A stretch of DNA of 64,000 nucleotides from assembly GCA_028023455.1 (NCBI GenBank), contig JAQFVV010000205.1, forward strand, positions 560,001 through 624,000, given 5' to 3'. The position numbers and the translations under genes were made by a program. This DNA comes from Epiperipatus broadwayi. Lineage: Eukaryota > Onychophora > Udeonychophora > Euonychophora > Peripatidae. The stretch's first letter is position 1. Each line of letters begins with the position of its first letter. Below the pieces are notes generated by a model. The model had not been told where the DNA came from. It searched no databases and saw nothing but the letters and a program-made list of their open reading frames with translations. Below, piece by piece: positions 54,421 through 64,000 of the stretch.

Positions 54421-54759
54421 AAAGATATAAACCTGTTTTAAATAGAATTGGATAAGTCATGAATAAAGAATTATTTTTGGAAATAAATTCATTTTTGAAG
54501 TATATAAGAAAGAAAAAGAAAATAAGTTTTTTATTGTAACAATTGGTTTTTTGGATAAAAAATGTAAAAAGGGAAAGTTTTTTGAGAAGGGAGTCAAGTA
54601 AGTGTGGTGTATGTTTTGTGTTTTTAATTTAATTGATTTTAATGTATTTTATTTATTTTTAAATTTTATGGGGTTTATATGCTTTATATTGTTTTTGATT
54701 ATTTTTGTTTTTATTATGTGAAGTTTGTTTATAATGTAATGTTTTTTCTAGATCCTTGA

Positions 54760-54840
54760 AAATGACTATAGAGTAAAGATAGTCGAAACGTTGGAAATAA
54801 GTGGATATATATATACATCAAATAAAGTTTTTGAAAAGAA
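54760..54840 (+). mobile_element. Penelope-like 3' end motif, single copy
   Basis: CTTGAAAATGACTATAGAGT then AAAGATAGTCGAAACGTTGG forms a GACTAT/ATAGTC stem followed by GAAACG. After about 35 nt comes ATCAAATAAAGTTTTTG. It has the layout of the palindromic copies at 26.1, 32.6 and 36.7 kb but is unpaired here. Its stem and the GAAACG that follows are the best preserved of the set, although the CTGATGA half has decayed. Confidence 0.55.
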
Positions 54841-55516
54841 AAGAAGTGATTTTTAATTATAGAATTATATGGCTATATGTACTTTATATTTTTAAAAGAA
54901 AAAAGGATTGAGTCGTGATTAGAAACAGAAGTAAATGGATTTAATAACAGCATATTTTAAATCTGACTAATCAACACCATTAGGCTAGTCAAATGGTTGG
55001 ACAACTTTCAAATATGTTATTTTGTTATATTTTATTGTCATCAATTTCTAACACTTGTACAAAATTGGGGAAAAAATTATTTGATAGAAATATGTTAAAA
55101 ATGGACTAAAAAATTTAATGTAAACAGAATTTTTATGTTTGAATAAGTATTTAATAAAAAAGCATATAGTCAGATTTGAAACCTTATTAAAAAACACTAG
55201 TAAAACAATATTTAATAAATTATTAAAGTAATTAGTTATAATTAAATCTATTACATATATTATATAACAAATAATGCAAAAATAATTAAGAAATAAAAAT
55301 AGCTATAACTGTTGTAAAAATAGAATAAAGTGGTCTTTAAATAGGTCACCACAGGGAATGCCTTTACAACAGACCCTTATAAAGGAACAACAAAAAAGTT
55401 AATACTCATCAGGCTTGTTAATTACCAGGTGATGAGGGTATCTTTGTTTTACTCTTTAGTTAGGATTATAAATTTTATTAAACGCTCACTATTATTTCAG
55501 TAATAGTTTTAATAAG
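54841..55516. other. AT-rich spacer
   Basis: Nothing recognised before the inverted repeat at 55517. Confidence 0.4.
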
Positions 55517-55783
55517 GCTGTAAACCTTAGCAATGAGCGTCTGAAAAAATCGTGACTAGGGACCTCTGTAGAGACTTAATTAGTGAAGTATTTAATAGCT
55601 TCACACTCTTAGATCAAAACACTTCTGCTTCACCTATTTATATATAAAAGTAGGTCGAAGTAAAGAAGGGATTCTCTCCTTAGGATTCTCTCTTTTCTTC
55701 ATAGCGTAAGCATGTGTTTTAAAGACCTACAGAGGTCCCTAGTGACGATTTTTTCAGACGCTCATTGCTAAGGTTTACAGTCT
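55517..55783. repeat. Inverted repeat, 54-bp arms
   Basis: CTGTAAACCTTAGCAATGAG...ACCTCTGTAG at 55517-55570 is the inverse of CTACAGAGGTCCCTAGTGAC...GTTTACAG at 55730-55783, with a single mismatch (G versus C near the GACTAGG/CCTAGTG junction). The right arm falls inside the first copy of the tandem duplication, and an extra right-arm copy sits in the second. Confidence 0.85.
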
Positions 55784-56755
55784 TTAGTTAGGAGTAATTA
55801 CATAGCCATTTACTGACCAATATTGGATAGTTATTATTTATTGCTTGATTGATACCAGCAAGAAAAATTCTAAGCATGTTAAAACATAAAAACAAAATGT
55901 TATGTGGCTTAGATCTAACTCAAGTTGTAGTCGTGGCAACTGAATGTGTTACCACTTCACTATAAAGTTGTGTATGTGTAGAAATCAACATACATCTATA
56001 TATTGCAAAAAAGTAAAACTTTAATCTTCTTTCGACATAAAATAAAAGCATTAGAAAAATGTCATTTAAGAATTCCTTCCATAAAATTTTAAAATTAAAA
56101 TGTCAAGTCATAAGACCAATAAAAATGTTGTTCAATTTGCAGGACATGTTACTATGGAGTCCAGACTTAATTAGTGAAGTATTTAATAGCTTCACACTCT
56201 TAGATCAAAACACTTCTGCTTCACCTATTTATATATAAAAGTAGGTCGAAGTAAAGAAGGGATTCTCTCCTTAGGGATTCTCTCTTTTCTTCATAGCGTA
56301 AGCATGTGTTTTAAAGACCTACAGAGGTCCCTAGTGACGATTTTTTCAGATGCTCATTGCTAAGGTTTACAGTCTTTAGTTAGGAGTAACTACATAGCCA
56401 TTTACTGACCAATATTGGATAGTTATTATTTATTGCTCGATTGATACCAGCAAGAAAAATTCTAAGCATGTTAAAACATAAAAACAAAATGTTATGTGGC
56501 TTAGATCTAACTCAAGTTGTAGTCATGGCAACTGAATGTGTTACCACTTTACTATAAAGTTGTGTATGTGTAGAAATCAACATACATCTATATATTGCAA
56601 AAAAGTAAAACTTTAATCTTCTTTCGACATAAAATAAAAGCATTAGAAAAATGCCATTTAAGAATTCCTTCCATAAAATTTTAAAATTAAAATGTCAAGT
56701 CATAAGACCAATAAAAATGTTGTTCAATTTGCAGGACATGTTACTATGGAGTCCA
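55572..56755 (+). repeat. Recent direct tandem duplication of a ~592-bp unit
   Basis: Copy 1 spans 55572-56162 and copy 2 spans 56163-56755, both running from AGACTTAATTAGTGAAG to TTACTATGGAGTCCA. By eye I count six base substitutions, all C/T or G/A transitions, and one extra G in copy 2 (CTTAGGATT versus CTTAGGGATT), about 99% identity. No coding frame, TSD or LTR is visible. It could be a true recent duplication, an allelic artefact of assembly, or the start of a new satellite. Confidence 0.9.
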
Positions 56756-56957
56756 CTATTGCAAAATTATACCTTTATTGAACTGAACATGTAAAATGCA
56801 TAAGTAATGAAAGCCTTTCTAAAATGGTGTTATGGAGAACTTGAACATAGTTTTTATAATATAGATCCCATCTGTGTTATAAGGATCATTGAAAAGATAT
56901 GGTTGATGGTAGAACATATTAGAAATCTACAATTAAACATGCTGTGATAATATTAGG

Positions 56958-57327
56958 AATATTTTCATCATCTATCATTAAATGTTGAATGTCTAGAAAT
57001 TTTTAAACTTTATTTGAACTTTTCCAAAGACAAACAACTGTTAGTAATAACACACAAAGACAGTACAGGTTTGTAGATTACATGACATTTTAAGTAGTAT
57101 TATTCTCCACTCTTCTTCACGTATTGGTAGCCTATCCGGTGACAATGTAAGCATAAGGTAGCACCGCTTGAAAAAGAGTGGAGAATACTATTACTTGGAA
57201 TGTGTCATCTGCTAACCTGTGTTTTCTTTATGTAATATTATCAACAGTTGTTTGTATTTGGAAAAGTTTAAATGAAGTGTAAAATTGTCTAGGCATTCGA
57301 CATTTAATGACAAATGATGGAAATAGA
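56958..57327. mobile_element. Foldback element with ~160-bp arms
   Basis: TCATTAAATGTTGAATGTCT on the left is mirrored by AGGCATTCGACATTTAATGA on the right. AACTTTTCCAAAGACAAACA is mirrored by TGTTTGTATTTGGAAAAGTT, and TTCTCCACTCTTCTTCA by TTGAAAAAGAGTGGAGAA. The unpaired centre (about 57120-57165) includes TATCCGGTGACAATGTAAGC. Arms differ by scattered changes. It is not related to the FB families above, and the family is unknown. Confidence 0.75.
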
Positions 57328-57386
57328 CCAATATATTATTATATATAAAATATCATCATCACAAATTTTTTAGGAATTAAGCATGC

Positions 57387-57545
57387 TGTTGAAATTTTTT
57401 CTAAGGAACATTTTCTGCAGAAGAAGGCAAAAGGTAGCACCACAAAATATCAAATAAAATATTTAGTTTGTTATGATATTTTGTGGTGTTGTCTTGTAAC
57501 CTCTTCTGCTGCAAGCTTTTCTTTCTGAAATATTTCAACACTATG
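57387..57545. repeat. Hairpin with ~75-bp arms
   Basis: GTTGAAATTTTTTCTAAGGA, TTTCTGCAGAAGAAGG and AGCACCACAAAATATCA on the left pair with TGATATTTTGTGGTGTTGTC, CCTCTTCTGCTGC and GAAATATTTCAAC on the right. The left arm contains AAGGTAGCACC, which also occurs in the centre of the foldback at 57150, so the two neighbours may belong to one composite element. An open minus-strand frame across it is a by-product. Confidence 0.75.
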
Positions 57546-57629
57546 TCTAATTGTGGCTCTCCAATGTATGCAGTTCTCTGATACATGTTTCCAATAAAAA
57601 CAATTGACATTAGAATGTCTATCTTAATT

Positions 57630-57735
57630 TTACAATAGAAGAATCATGTGTGTGGTCATGAGTATTGGTTGTATAAGATGGAGTAGATGACAAAAGGAAG
57701 CTTAAAAATCTGGATTCAAACCTCTATAATAGTAG
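57630..57735 (+). mobile_element. FB-1 end fragment
   Basis: GTGTGTGGTCATGAGTATTG, GTATAAGATGGAGTAGATG and GGAAGCTTAAAAATCTGGAT TCAAACCTCTATAAT match the terminal part of FB-1 as at 8.1 kb. The core is missing. Confidence 0.65.
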
Positions 57736-59139
57736 ACCCTATAATATAATATCCAGCAAATGGAAGACCATATTTATTGATCTTTTGATCTTATTGTATT
57801 TTTAGAATCTTCCTGAGTAATAATTTCATACTGATATATATAAATTATTTACAAATTAATTAAACTTTAAAAAATTAAGCAGTCTGTAAGTTGCAAATTA
57901 ATTAATTTTAAAATCGAAAATGTTAATGTAAACATTTTTTTTGCAAATTAATATATTTTTTCTTCTTAAGTTTCATTTTAATTAGTAAACACTATAACAA
58001 TACATAAAATAAATGGTTTACTTCCTTAGCAATTCCAAGAATTGAATAATATAATGATTTGTTTTTAAATTTCATAAACTCCACTCCTTCCATCAATTGA
58101 GATGTCTAAAACATATAGATTAAATGCACTTATATACATTTTTGTATATGTATTAGTTTTATTGATTTTATTTCCTTACAATCATTACCATTCTGTACTA
58201 TTGATTAGAAAATGCTACACTATATTTTGTATTGATAATCAATGTTAAAACTCACATTTATCCAGAATATTTACTGACAGAAAAACATAAAACTGCTTTT
58301 AAATAACGGAGAGGCCTGTAGTGATAATACAATAATTATCAAATAAAAAATATTACAGAAAAAATTTAAAAATTTCATCACAAACATTGGGTAAAATATA
58401 TGTCATATATAAATAAATAGATAGGTTTTGCAATAAATTGATAAAAAATATTTTATCAAATAGATAAACATCTTCGTTGCCAAACAAAAATATATATGAT
58501 TCAGTAAATATATCTATATATATATAATTCCTATTTTCTCTGTTGTCTGAATGGTGAATGTATGTTTGTCTATGAATGTTTATCTGTAAGGCTATCAAGG
58601 GTCATAACCAATAAAAAACTATTGTGTTCATCCATATTTTATGTGAATGTCTACCATTAATAAACTGTTGCAACACTGTCAAATTCATATATCAAGTAAA
58701 CAGGTAACAAAGGACTTTCAGGCTGACTACATTTCCGAAAATTAATTTAAAAATAATAAAGTATTACAATATTTTATTTAATTTACTAACTAAAAAAAAT
58801 ATTACAAAAACGACAGCCTAAAAAGCCAGTGTTTTTGTATTCCACCATTAATAAATGGCAACTATCAATAAAACTCATGGGCATATTCCAAACATTTTTT
58901 TTTCCAATTTTTCAATTGTGAATTTCTCATATTTATTTATATAAAATTAAAATATTTTGTTTAATTTACATTAAATAATAAAAAAAGTGTTAAAACAATC
59001 AGTTAAAAAATATTACAAATATTATATTTAATAATACGTACTTTTTATTATGAATTTAATGCAAAGGAAATTGCGCTGACAAATTCACATATAAAAACAA
59101 CGGTCTTTCAAAAGATTGAGTATATCTGATTTACATATA
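57736..59139. other. AT-rich spacer
   Basis: No element recognised. ACCATTAATAAA(C/A)TG occurs at 58652 and 58847 with weakly similar surroundings, possibly an old duplication. The open frame 58353-58598 is Tyr/Ile/Phe-rich chance sequence. Confidence 0.4.
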
Positions 59140-59335
59140 AAAGTCATAGCAACATGAGATAGCACATTCACCTGCCTTGACTATGACTTGGGTTTGAACC
59201 CAGGCTAAGTGAAATTCTTTTCAAGAGACTCATAGTTTTTCTTAGGTATCTATCCGAAAGCCAACCCAACTAATTGTCCAATATTGATTGACAAATGAGT
59301 ATCTATCTACCCTTAGTTAAAAGATAAACAAAAAT
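59140..59335 (+). repeat. tRNA-derived SINE-like element
   Basis: AGCAACATGAGATAGCACAT gives an A-box-like start. TGGGTTTGAACCCAGGC is a good B box and T-arm hairpin with normal spacing. Non-tRNA sequence follows. An acceptor stem is not formed, so this is a SINE head rather than a tRNA gene. Confidence 0.55.
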
Positions 59336-60452
59336 GGGTTCAAATACTCATCCTCCATAATCTCCAAGTGCAATAATTATTGCCTTCTCTTCGATCTTTA
59401 TAAGAAGCAATTGGAGAGATTTTTGGCCTAAAATGAACTTCTTATTAAGAAGGCTGTTTTAGTTTTATCTTTTTACTTATACATATTAAAATGTAATGAT
59501 AAAATACCACTTGAAGTAAGTTTCATCTAGCAGCCCCTAATGAAAGAATATGAAAATACTCATCAAAATAAAGAAATTTTTGATGGTGTCAATTTGTTTT
59601 TGGGAACTAATTAAATATTCATTTACCAGTGAATATTAGATAATTCGGTCAATTGAGTAAGGGCTAAATATCTGGAAAAAAAGTCTAAACCTGATTGAAG
59701 TCTGAAAAAAATTATTTTGCTTAAATTTGAATCCTTCCACGATAGAATTTATATATCAAAATAATTTTTAATCATTAAAAAAAATTAAATGGTGCAAGAA
59801 AAGCTAAATTGATCCAAAGATCTACCCCCAAAAATCTGACACTTTATCACTGCAATAAACCACACCAGATTTCTATTTTTAGCTATTATTAATCCACTCT
59901 TGGATGAAGGTTTCTCTAATTTTAATCAAGTTTCTAAAGTATTTTTTTTATTTTTACATTATTCCAGCTAATTTTTTTTCATATTCATTCATCAATCAAA
60001 TGATTGTTTATCATCATCTTTTTAAGCAGCAAATCTGCACTTTTGCCTCAATTTTTCAATGAATTTAATGATATTCATTTTTGATTCATCTTTATTAATA
60101 CTAACATAATCTCTGCATACTCTATTGTAAGTATCAATTCTTCACTTACATATGTAAGTAGTTGTACAACACATTTTTAAAACAATATTGTATGTACAGA
60201 TGTTCTACATAACATATTCAAGCATTATATAGTAAGTAGAACCACCAAATGATATTGAAAATGTTAATCAATAAATAAAATAATTCAAACAGTTTCATTA
60301 TTTATTAGAATTCACAATTTAAAAGAAAATGATTCAATCAAATAATTTTCATCATTTACTAGAAATTTTTAATTAAACAAAGCAGATGCATATTTTTGCA
60401 AAATTTTCCAATCAGACACTACAGATTATTCATGTCAAAAAAGAGTTCATTA
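59336..60452. other. AT-rich spacer with weak LINE-like traces
   Basis: Segments near 59880-59950 (AATCCACTCTTGGATGAAGG TTTCTC) and 60000-60160 resemble the LINE-B 3' region and its upstream part on the minus strand, but are too decayed to delimit. Nothing else seen. Confidence 0.35.
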
Positions 60453-60725
60453 GACAAACATGATTAAAAGACTGAAGTGGATTTGGGCTGGACATACTGC
60501 TAGACAAGATGATAATAGATGGACAATTGGAAATCAAACTGGATTCCAAGAGATTGTAAAAGACCCAGAAACAGACCACATGTGAGATGGATGAATGAAA
60601 TAAGAAAGTATGCAGGGGTGATGTGTAGAAGAGAAGCTAAAGATTGGAGAAGATGGATTGAACTCAGAGAGACCTTCATTCTGCAGTAGATTGATAATGT
60701 TTGATGACGCTGATGATGATGAACA
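60453..60725 (+). pseudogene. LINE-B 3' end fragment
   Basis: Plus-strand frames: IKRLKWIWAGHTARQDDNRW, a frameshift, then R-D-C-K-R-P-R-N-R-P-H-V-R-W-M-N-E-I-R-K-Y-A-G-V-M-x-R-R-E-A-K-D-W-R-R-W-I-E-L, followed by E-T-F-I-L-Q and ACGCTGATGATGATGA. It is one of the better preserved tails, and matches the minus copy at 52.3 kb over its full length. Confidence 0.8.
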
Positions 60726-60984
60726 CAAATTTGCATGATTTAGTCAAAAATAAATTGCAATTTTTAGTAATTTCTTAATGAATAATACAATTTTGGATAA
60801 TTTACTAAAGAATAATACAAACTAATAAAGTTTTATTTTTTTAAAAATAGAATCAAACATTATTATCAAAAATAAGTAGTATGTGTTTCATTATTTTGTA
60901 TTTTTTTTATTAAATTACACCAATGCTGTATTATTCAACAGTGTATTATTTTAATAAATTGTGCAAATTGTTATAGTTTATATT

Positions 60985-61185
60985 ATTTATAAAATCATTA
61001 TAAACAAGTGTTAAGAAAAGGTAAAATAATTTAAATTTAAAATTCATATTGCACTAAACATGCTTTCGGCAATACATTTCCAGAATTGTAGTGCAGTCTT
61101 ATTTCATAGTTAAAAGTTGCACCATTGAATAAATAAATTTTACCTTTTCTTAACACTCACTTGTAATAGGTTTATAAATATTACA
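60985..61185. mobile_element. Foldback element of about 200 bp
   Basis: CAAGTGTTAAGAAAAGGTAA AAT on the left is mirrored by ATTTTACCTTTTCTTAACAC TCACTTG on the right, and TTTATAAAATCATTATAAAC extends the arms outward. The centre reads GCTTTCGGCAATACATTTCC. No relation to the other families is visible. Confidence 0.7.
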
Positions 61186-61659
61186 ATAAGTAAAAAACAA
61201 ACAAAATAAATATCATTTAGAATTACAGTTTGTATTGTATTATGATAAAACTATGCAGCTTTTATCACAACAAGCGACACCTAGTGTCCAATTGCGAAAT
61301 TTTGCAAAAATATAGTGTGTACTTATCCATATATACTATAATACACCATAATTATATAGTATATATAATTAAACAATGCAAATAAGAAGTGGAATAAAAT
61401 TTAATACTTATCCATATACCTATTGTGTTTGTTTTACATAGAAATAATTAATTTTAATTTCTATTAAGAGTGGTTTATTAGTTTCAAAAATATAATTAAT
61501 AGTGAAAATTGTTTGATTAAGTTGTTTTTTTTTTAATTGCAAATTTTAATACGTAGTAAAAAATATTTATTTGGATTATTTTATTAATTGATTAGCAAAT
61601 TCAGTATGATGTTGGTTGCTTTATCTGCCATGTAATAGTCAAATTTGTTACGTAAAATT

Positions 61660-61892
61660 AATAAATTTTACCAGTCAGCCATTAGACTAGAGATTATCCA
61701 CTTAATGAATTAAACTGTAAAAATTGTCTATCTATATATAGTGAACAATGAGTATAAAAATATGTGTAAGAGATTGTGATCTGGGCTGACTAATGAGTGC
61801 TGGTTCAGCATGAAATATACACCTTGGGGATCAGATATCTTTTTTACATGCCTTTTGTCATATGTTTATGATTACATTCTTCCACAATGTGT
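61660..61892 (+). repeat. SAT-type repeat, left part (split by LINE-A)
   Basis: CATTAGACTAGAGATTATCC, AATTAAACTGTAAAAATTGT, then the core (GGGCTGACTAATGAGTGCTG, CTTGGGGATCAGATATCTTT) and CATATGTTTATGATTACATT parallel 51.9-52.15 kb. It is interrupted at CACAATGTGTT. Confidence 0.65.
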
Positions 61893-62254
61893 TGATGATG
61901 TGATGTGATGTATTTGGCTTCTCCTTAAACGAAGTCAAGAATATCTCAGCAACTATGCCCAGATAAACCTGTTAGCCACTTTATTTTCCATTCCCCACTC
62001 TAAGTCTTCCCATATTCTGCCCCATCCCATTTCCACAACATAATCTTTGTCAACTCTATGGCCTTTATATCTAAATCCCCCTCATCTTTTTGCAAAACCA
62101 GCATAAAAACTAATAACTCACTTTCTGTATAGTCACTTTGTTCATACCTATTCTCCCATAACTTTATTATCTGTACCCTTTCTGCTTTCAAGCATTTACA
62201 TTCAATCAACAGGTGCCTAATATTTTCTATACCTTCCTTACACAATTTGCACAC
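61893..62254 (-). pseudogene. LINE-A 3' end inserted in a SAT-type repeat
   Basis: The minus strand keeps 84 open codons starting at the zinc-knuckle (MCKLCKEGIENIRHLLIEC) and ending ...LWKWDGAEYGKT at the natural stop. The 3' untranslated region and GATGATGTGATGTGATGT (ACATC tail, inverted) follow. TGTGTT occurs on both sides (61885 and 62255), a short possible target duplication. The 5' truncation lies exactly at the knuckle. Confidence 0.8.
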
Positions 62255-62337
62255 TTGTGTTAAAAGTGGATAGAAACCAGTCTCTACCTTGTGTGAGAAT
62301 CTTGTAGTAAAAAATTACACTACAAAAATATTCATTG
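62255..62337 (+). repeat. SAT-type repeat, right part
   Basis: TGTTAAAAGTGGATAGAAAC CAGTCTCTACC then AAATTACACTACAAAAATAT TCATTG continues the repeat, as at 52160-52235. Confidence 0.65.
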
Positions 62338-62545
62338 TTATGTAAAATGTCTGTGCATATAATATCATTAAAACTTTCTATTTCAAACACATTGTAATAT
62401 TGATTTTTAATATTATATCTATCAAAAACACTCCACTCAAGTTTAATTTTATGATTAATTTCACTCATTACATTTTCATCTGTATTAATAAATAAACAGG
62501 TATCAATTGTTTTTAACTAATCGTTATCAATTTTTTTCTTTCTTT
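62338..62545 (-). pseudogene. LINE-B C-terminal fragment
   Basis: The minus strand reads SEINHKIKLEWSVFDRYNIK N, matching the I-x-H-K-I-x-x-(G/E)-W-(S/N)-x-x-x-R-x-x-I segment that precedes the L-P-V-L-x-Y-G-S-E-T part in LINE-B (compare HKIKFGWNAIVRNN at 40.5 kb). The same region is split at 32.4-32.96 kb. Confidence 0.6.
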
Positions 62546-62769
62546 TAAAAGCATTACACATTCTTTTCCTCTATGCAAAAAGCAACCGAATGGTTAACAA
62601 GTTATGAATTCTGATCTATAAATTTTTAGCATTAATCTTTAGTCTTATTTTAACATTAGTCTTTTTTTATATATATCTAATTTAAATATCATTGTTGCAT
62701 TTTGATAAATATTCTTACCAATGACAAAAGTTCTCATATGTTTCCAATAGCGATTATCTTTACTCTACT

Positions 62770-63335
62770 CTAAAGCCATTTACTGTAAATTTGACTAACT
62801 AATGGATATTAGATGGTATAGTGCTATATATCCCCCATCACCAGGCTAACTGGATTCTGTTTTTTTTATTTTTGTCAGGGAAAACTAGGACTCAAATCTA
62901 AAACTAAGGCACTTACACATTTAAAAGTCACCTTTTATTCTTTTGTTTAATGCTAATAACAAAATATTTAAAATATATATAAGATTTCAAATTCAGACAA
63001 CTTACTTGCATAGTTATATAGTTCAGACAGCAAATCAGTTTACAAATATTTTTGATACTTTAATTCTAAAATAATTGTTCTTGGAAGGATTTGAATATGC
63101 ATAAAAATGAGTTAGCCTGGTTTTGAAACTTCAGTATTTTTTTAATTTCAGGTCTTTAGATCAAATGATAAAAAAAGAAAAAAATAGATGCTAGAGAAAT
63201 AAGTATATTAGTTACAAAATTAAATTTTTACTGTTAATTAATGACTGCAAAAGCCAGAAACTGGTCAGACTGGAGATAGTGTTTTTATAACAGTATGCCA
63301 GTTGGTGTCCATTAATTAGTCATCTTATAGTAAAT
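62770..63335. mobile_element. FB-4 foldback element
   Basis: GACTAACTAATGGATATTAG, CCCCATCACCAGGCTAACTG and TTTGTCAGGGAAAACTAGG on the left pair with AGACTGGAGATAGTGTTTTT, CAGTTGGTGTCCATTAATTA GTC and TTAATGACTGCAAAAGCC on the right. The centre is near 63050. The arms share the order of FB-2 arms (a GGATGCCAG-like segment, a CATAAAA-like segment, a CCAGACTAGTTTCTGGC-like segment) at low identity, supporting a common ancestor of FB-2 and FB-4. Confidence 0.55.
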
Positions 63336-63424
63336 AATTGATCTGAATAAATATTCTTCAGAATTTGGCAATATTCTCTATTTATATTCTGATGTTCCAT
63401 AGTTTTAATCAGTGTAAAAAGTGT

Positions 63425-63520
63425 TTAAAGAATGGTGGTCGAGAGGTCAGTCAGCTGCATTACAAGCAGTTGTCCTGGGTTAGTGGGTTCACTTCCCAGC
63501 CGATGCTATGACACATGAAA
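63425..63520 (+). repeat. tRNA-derived SINE-like head
   Basis: TGGTGGTCGAGAGGTCAGTC provides an A box, and GTGGGTTCACTTCCCAGCCG gives a B box with a 4-5 bp T-arm stem, followed by a poly-A run at 63520-63530. This is the best tRNA-like head of the window, but the acceptor stem does not pair, so a functional tRNA is unlikely. Confidence 0.6.
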
Positions 63521-63739
63521 AAAAAAAAAGAATGAACTTCTTTCTTTTGGTACATATATTTAATACAAACTAGCAATTCATGCTGACTAATCCATTCTGT
63601 AACTTCTCTTAATATTTGGATGTTACTGACAGGGAGTAATCTCATATTCTGAATATAATCTTTTGCTTTAATAGACTAGACCCCATTTGAATCCATGCTC
63701 ATTAGGAGTAACTATGGATCATAGCCTAACTGCTCTGCA

Positions 63740-63830
63740 TGATTTGCTGCAGTTGGTAGAGCATTCAACTTTGGGATTGGGAGATCCGAGGATCATTTTG
63801 GTGCTTGTAATTCTAGCACTCATACTTCTT
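63740..63830 (+). repeat. tRNA-derived SINE-like head
   Basis: TGCTGCAGTTGGTAGAGCAT is a typical tRNA 5' half with A box (T-G-G-T-A-G-A-G-C-A). GGGAGATCCGAGGATCATT lies where the variable loop and B box would be, but the B box is degraded. The rest has no tRNA structure. Confidence 0.6.
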
Positions 63831-64000
63831 ACAAATTTCTGAGCAATATAGCCATATGACCTTTTTATGGCCTAACTTATTTTCATTTAGCTAAGGATAG
63901 ATAAAATTTAATTTTTGGGAATAATCTGCTGTTTCTACTTGGAATTCTAATTCATATACTCTACAGACTGCTTCGTTAGCCCTCGCATATTCTCATGATA

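Noticed and set aside
63425-63520. Functional tRNA gene
   Set aside because: A and B boxes are present but the acceptor and anticodon stems do not form; a SINE head explains it better.
1-64000. CRISPR arrays, bacterial operons, ribosome binding sites
   Set aside because: No regularly spaced identical repeats with unique spacers, no clustered long ORFs; the content is eukaryotic repeat DNA.

Overview
The window is AT-rich (roughly 70-75% A+T by eye) eukaryotic DNA with no intact protein-coding gene that I can support. No bacterial or organellar operon structure, rRNA, tRNA gene or CRISPR array is visible. The load of degraded non-LTR retrotransposons (LINEs), Penelope-like fragments, foldback elements, tRNA-like SINE heads and satellite-like arrays points to an invertebrate animal, either intergenic or inside long introns. 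The LINE protein types are common in chelicerates, molluscs and cnidarians, so I do not assign a phylum. Family names below (LINE-A to D, FB-1 to FB-4, SAT, REP-F) are working labels made by comparing copies within this window.

Layout. 1-3.8 kb: AT-rich sequence with no recognised repeat. 3.8-8.2 kb: pogo/Tigger transposase remnant, Penelope-like GIY-YIG remnant, foldback FB-3, LINE-A tail, FB-2, LINE reverse transcriptase piece and FB-1. 10.4-16.9 kb: a ~1 kb FB-1 palindrome, nested LINE-B copies, a candidate exon (13.4-13.6 kb), a short tandem array (15.15-15.6 kb), and FB-1 and FB-2 copies. 17.4-20.6 kb: LINE-B pieces interrupted by FB-2, then a ~0.83 kb FB-2 palindrome. 21.7-23.7 kb: a satellite-like array with a LINE-B insertion. 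24-33 kb: LINE-B, FB-4, Penelope-like palindromes, LINE-C, and FB-2 nested in FB-1. 35-41.9 kb: LINE-D, another Penelope-like palindrome, LINE-B, a ~200 bp tandem array and a hAT-like MITE. 42.8-48.8 kb: a cluster of LINE-A copies with the best preserved reading frames, split by an FB-2 insertion. 50-63.8 kb: FB-1, REP-F, LINE tails, SAT relatives, FB-3, a Penelope-like 3' end, a ~592 bp recent tandem duplication, several palindromes and tRNA-like SINE heads.

The elements form a nested insertion record: FB-2 in FB-1 (29.9 kb), FB-2 in LINE-B (18.2 kb), FB-2 in LINE-A (48.2 kb), LINE-B in the satellite array (22.96 kb), LINE-A in a SAT-type repeat (61.9 kb), and a Penelope-like palindrome in LINE-B (32.56 kb). 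Most have visible target-site duplications. The most notable pattern is a core of about 85 bp shared by the FB-1 foldbacks, the satellite-type repeats and the 15 kb tandem array. Its consensus carries a CTGATGA / stem / GAAA arrangement resembling a hammerhead ribozyme core. A second CTGATGA / stem / GAAA arrangement occurs in the Penelope-like palindromes, where such ribozymes are known in the family. Both readings are hypotheses.
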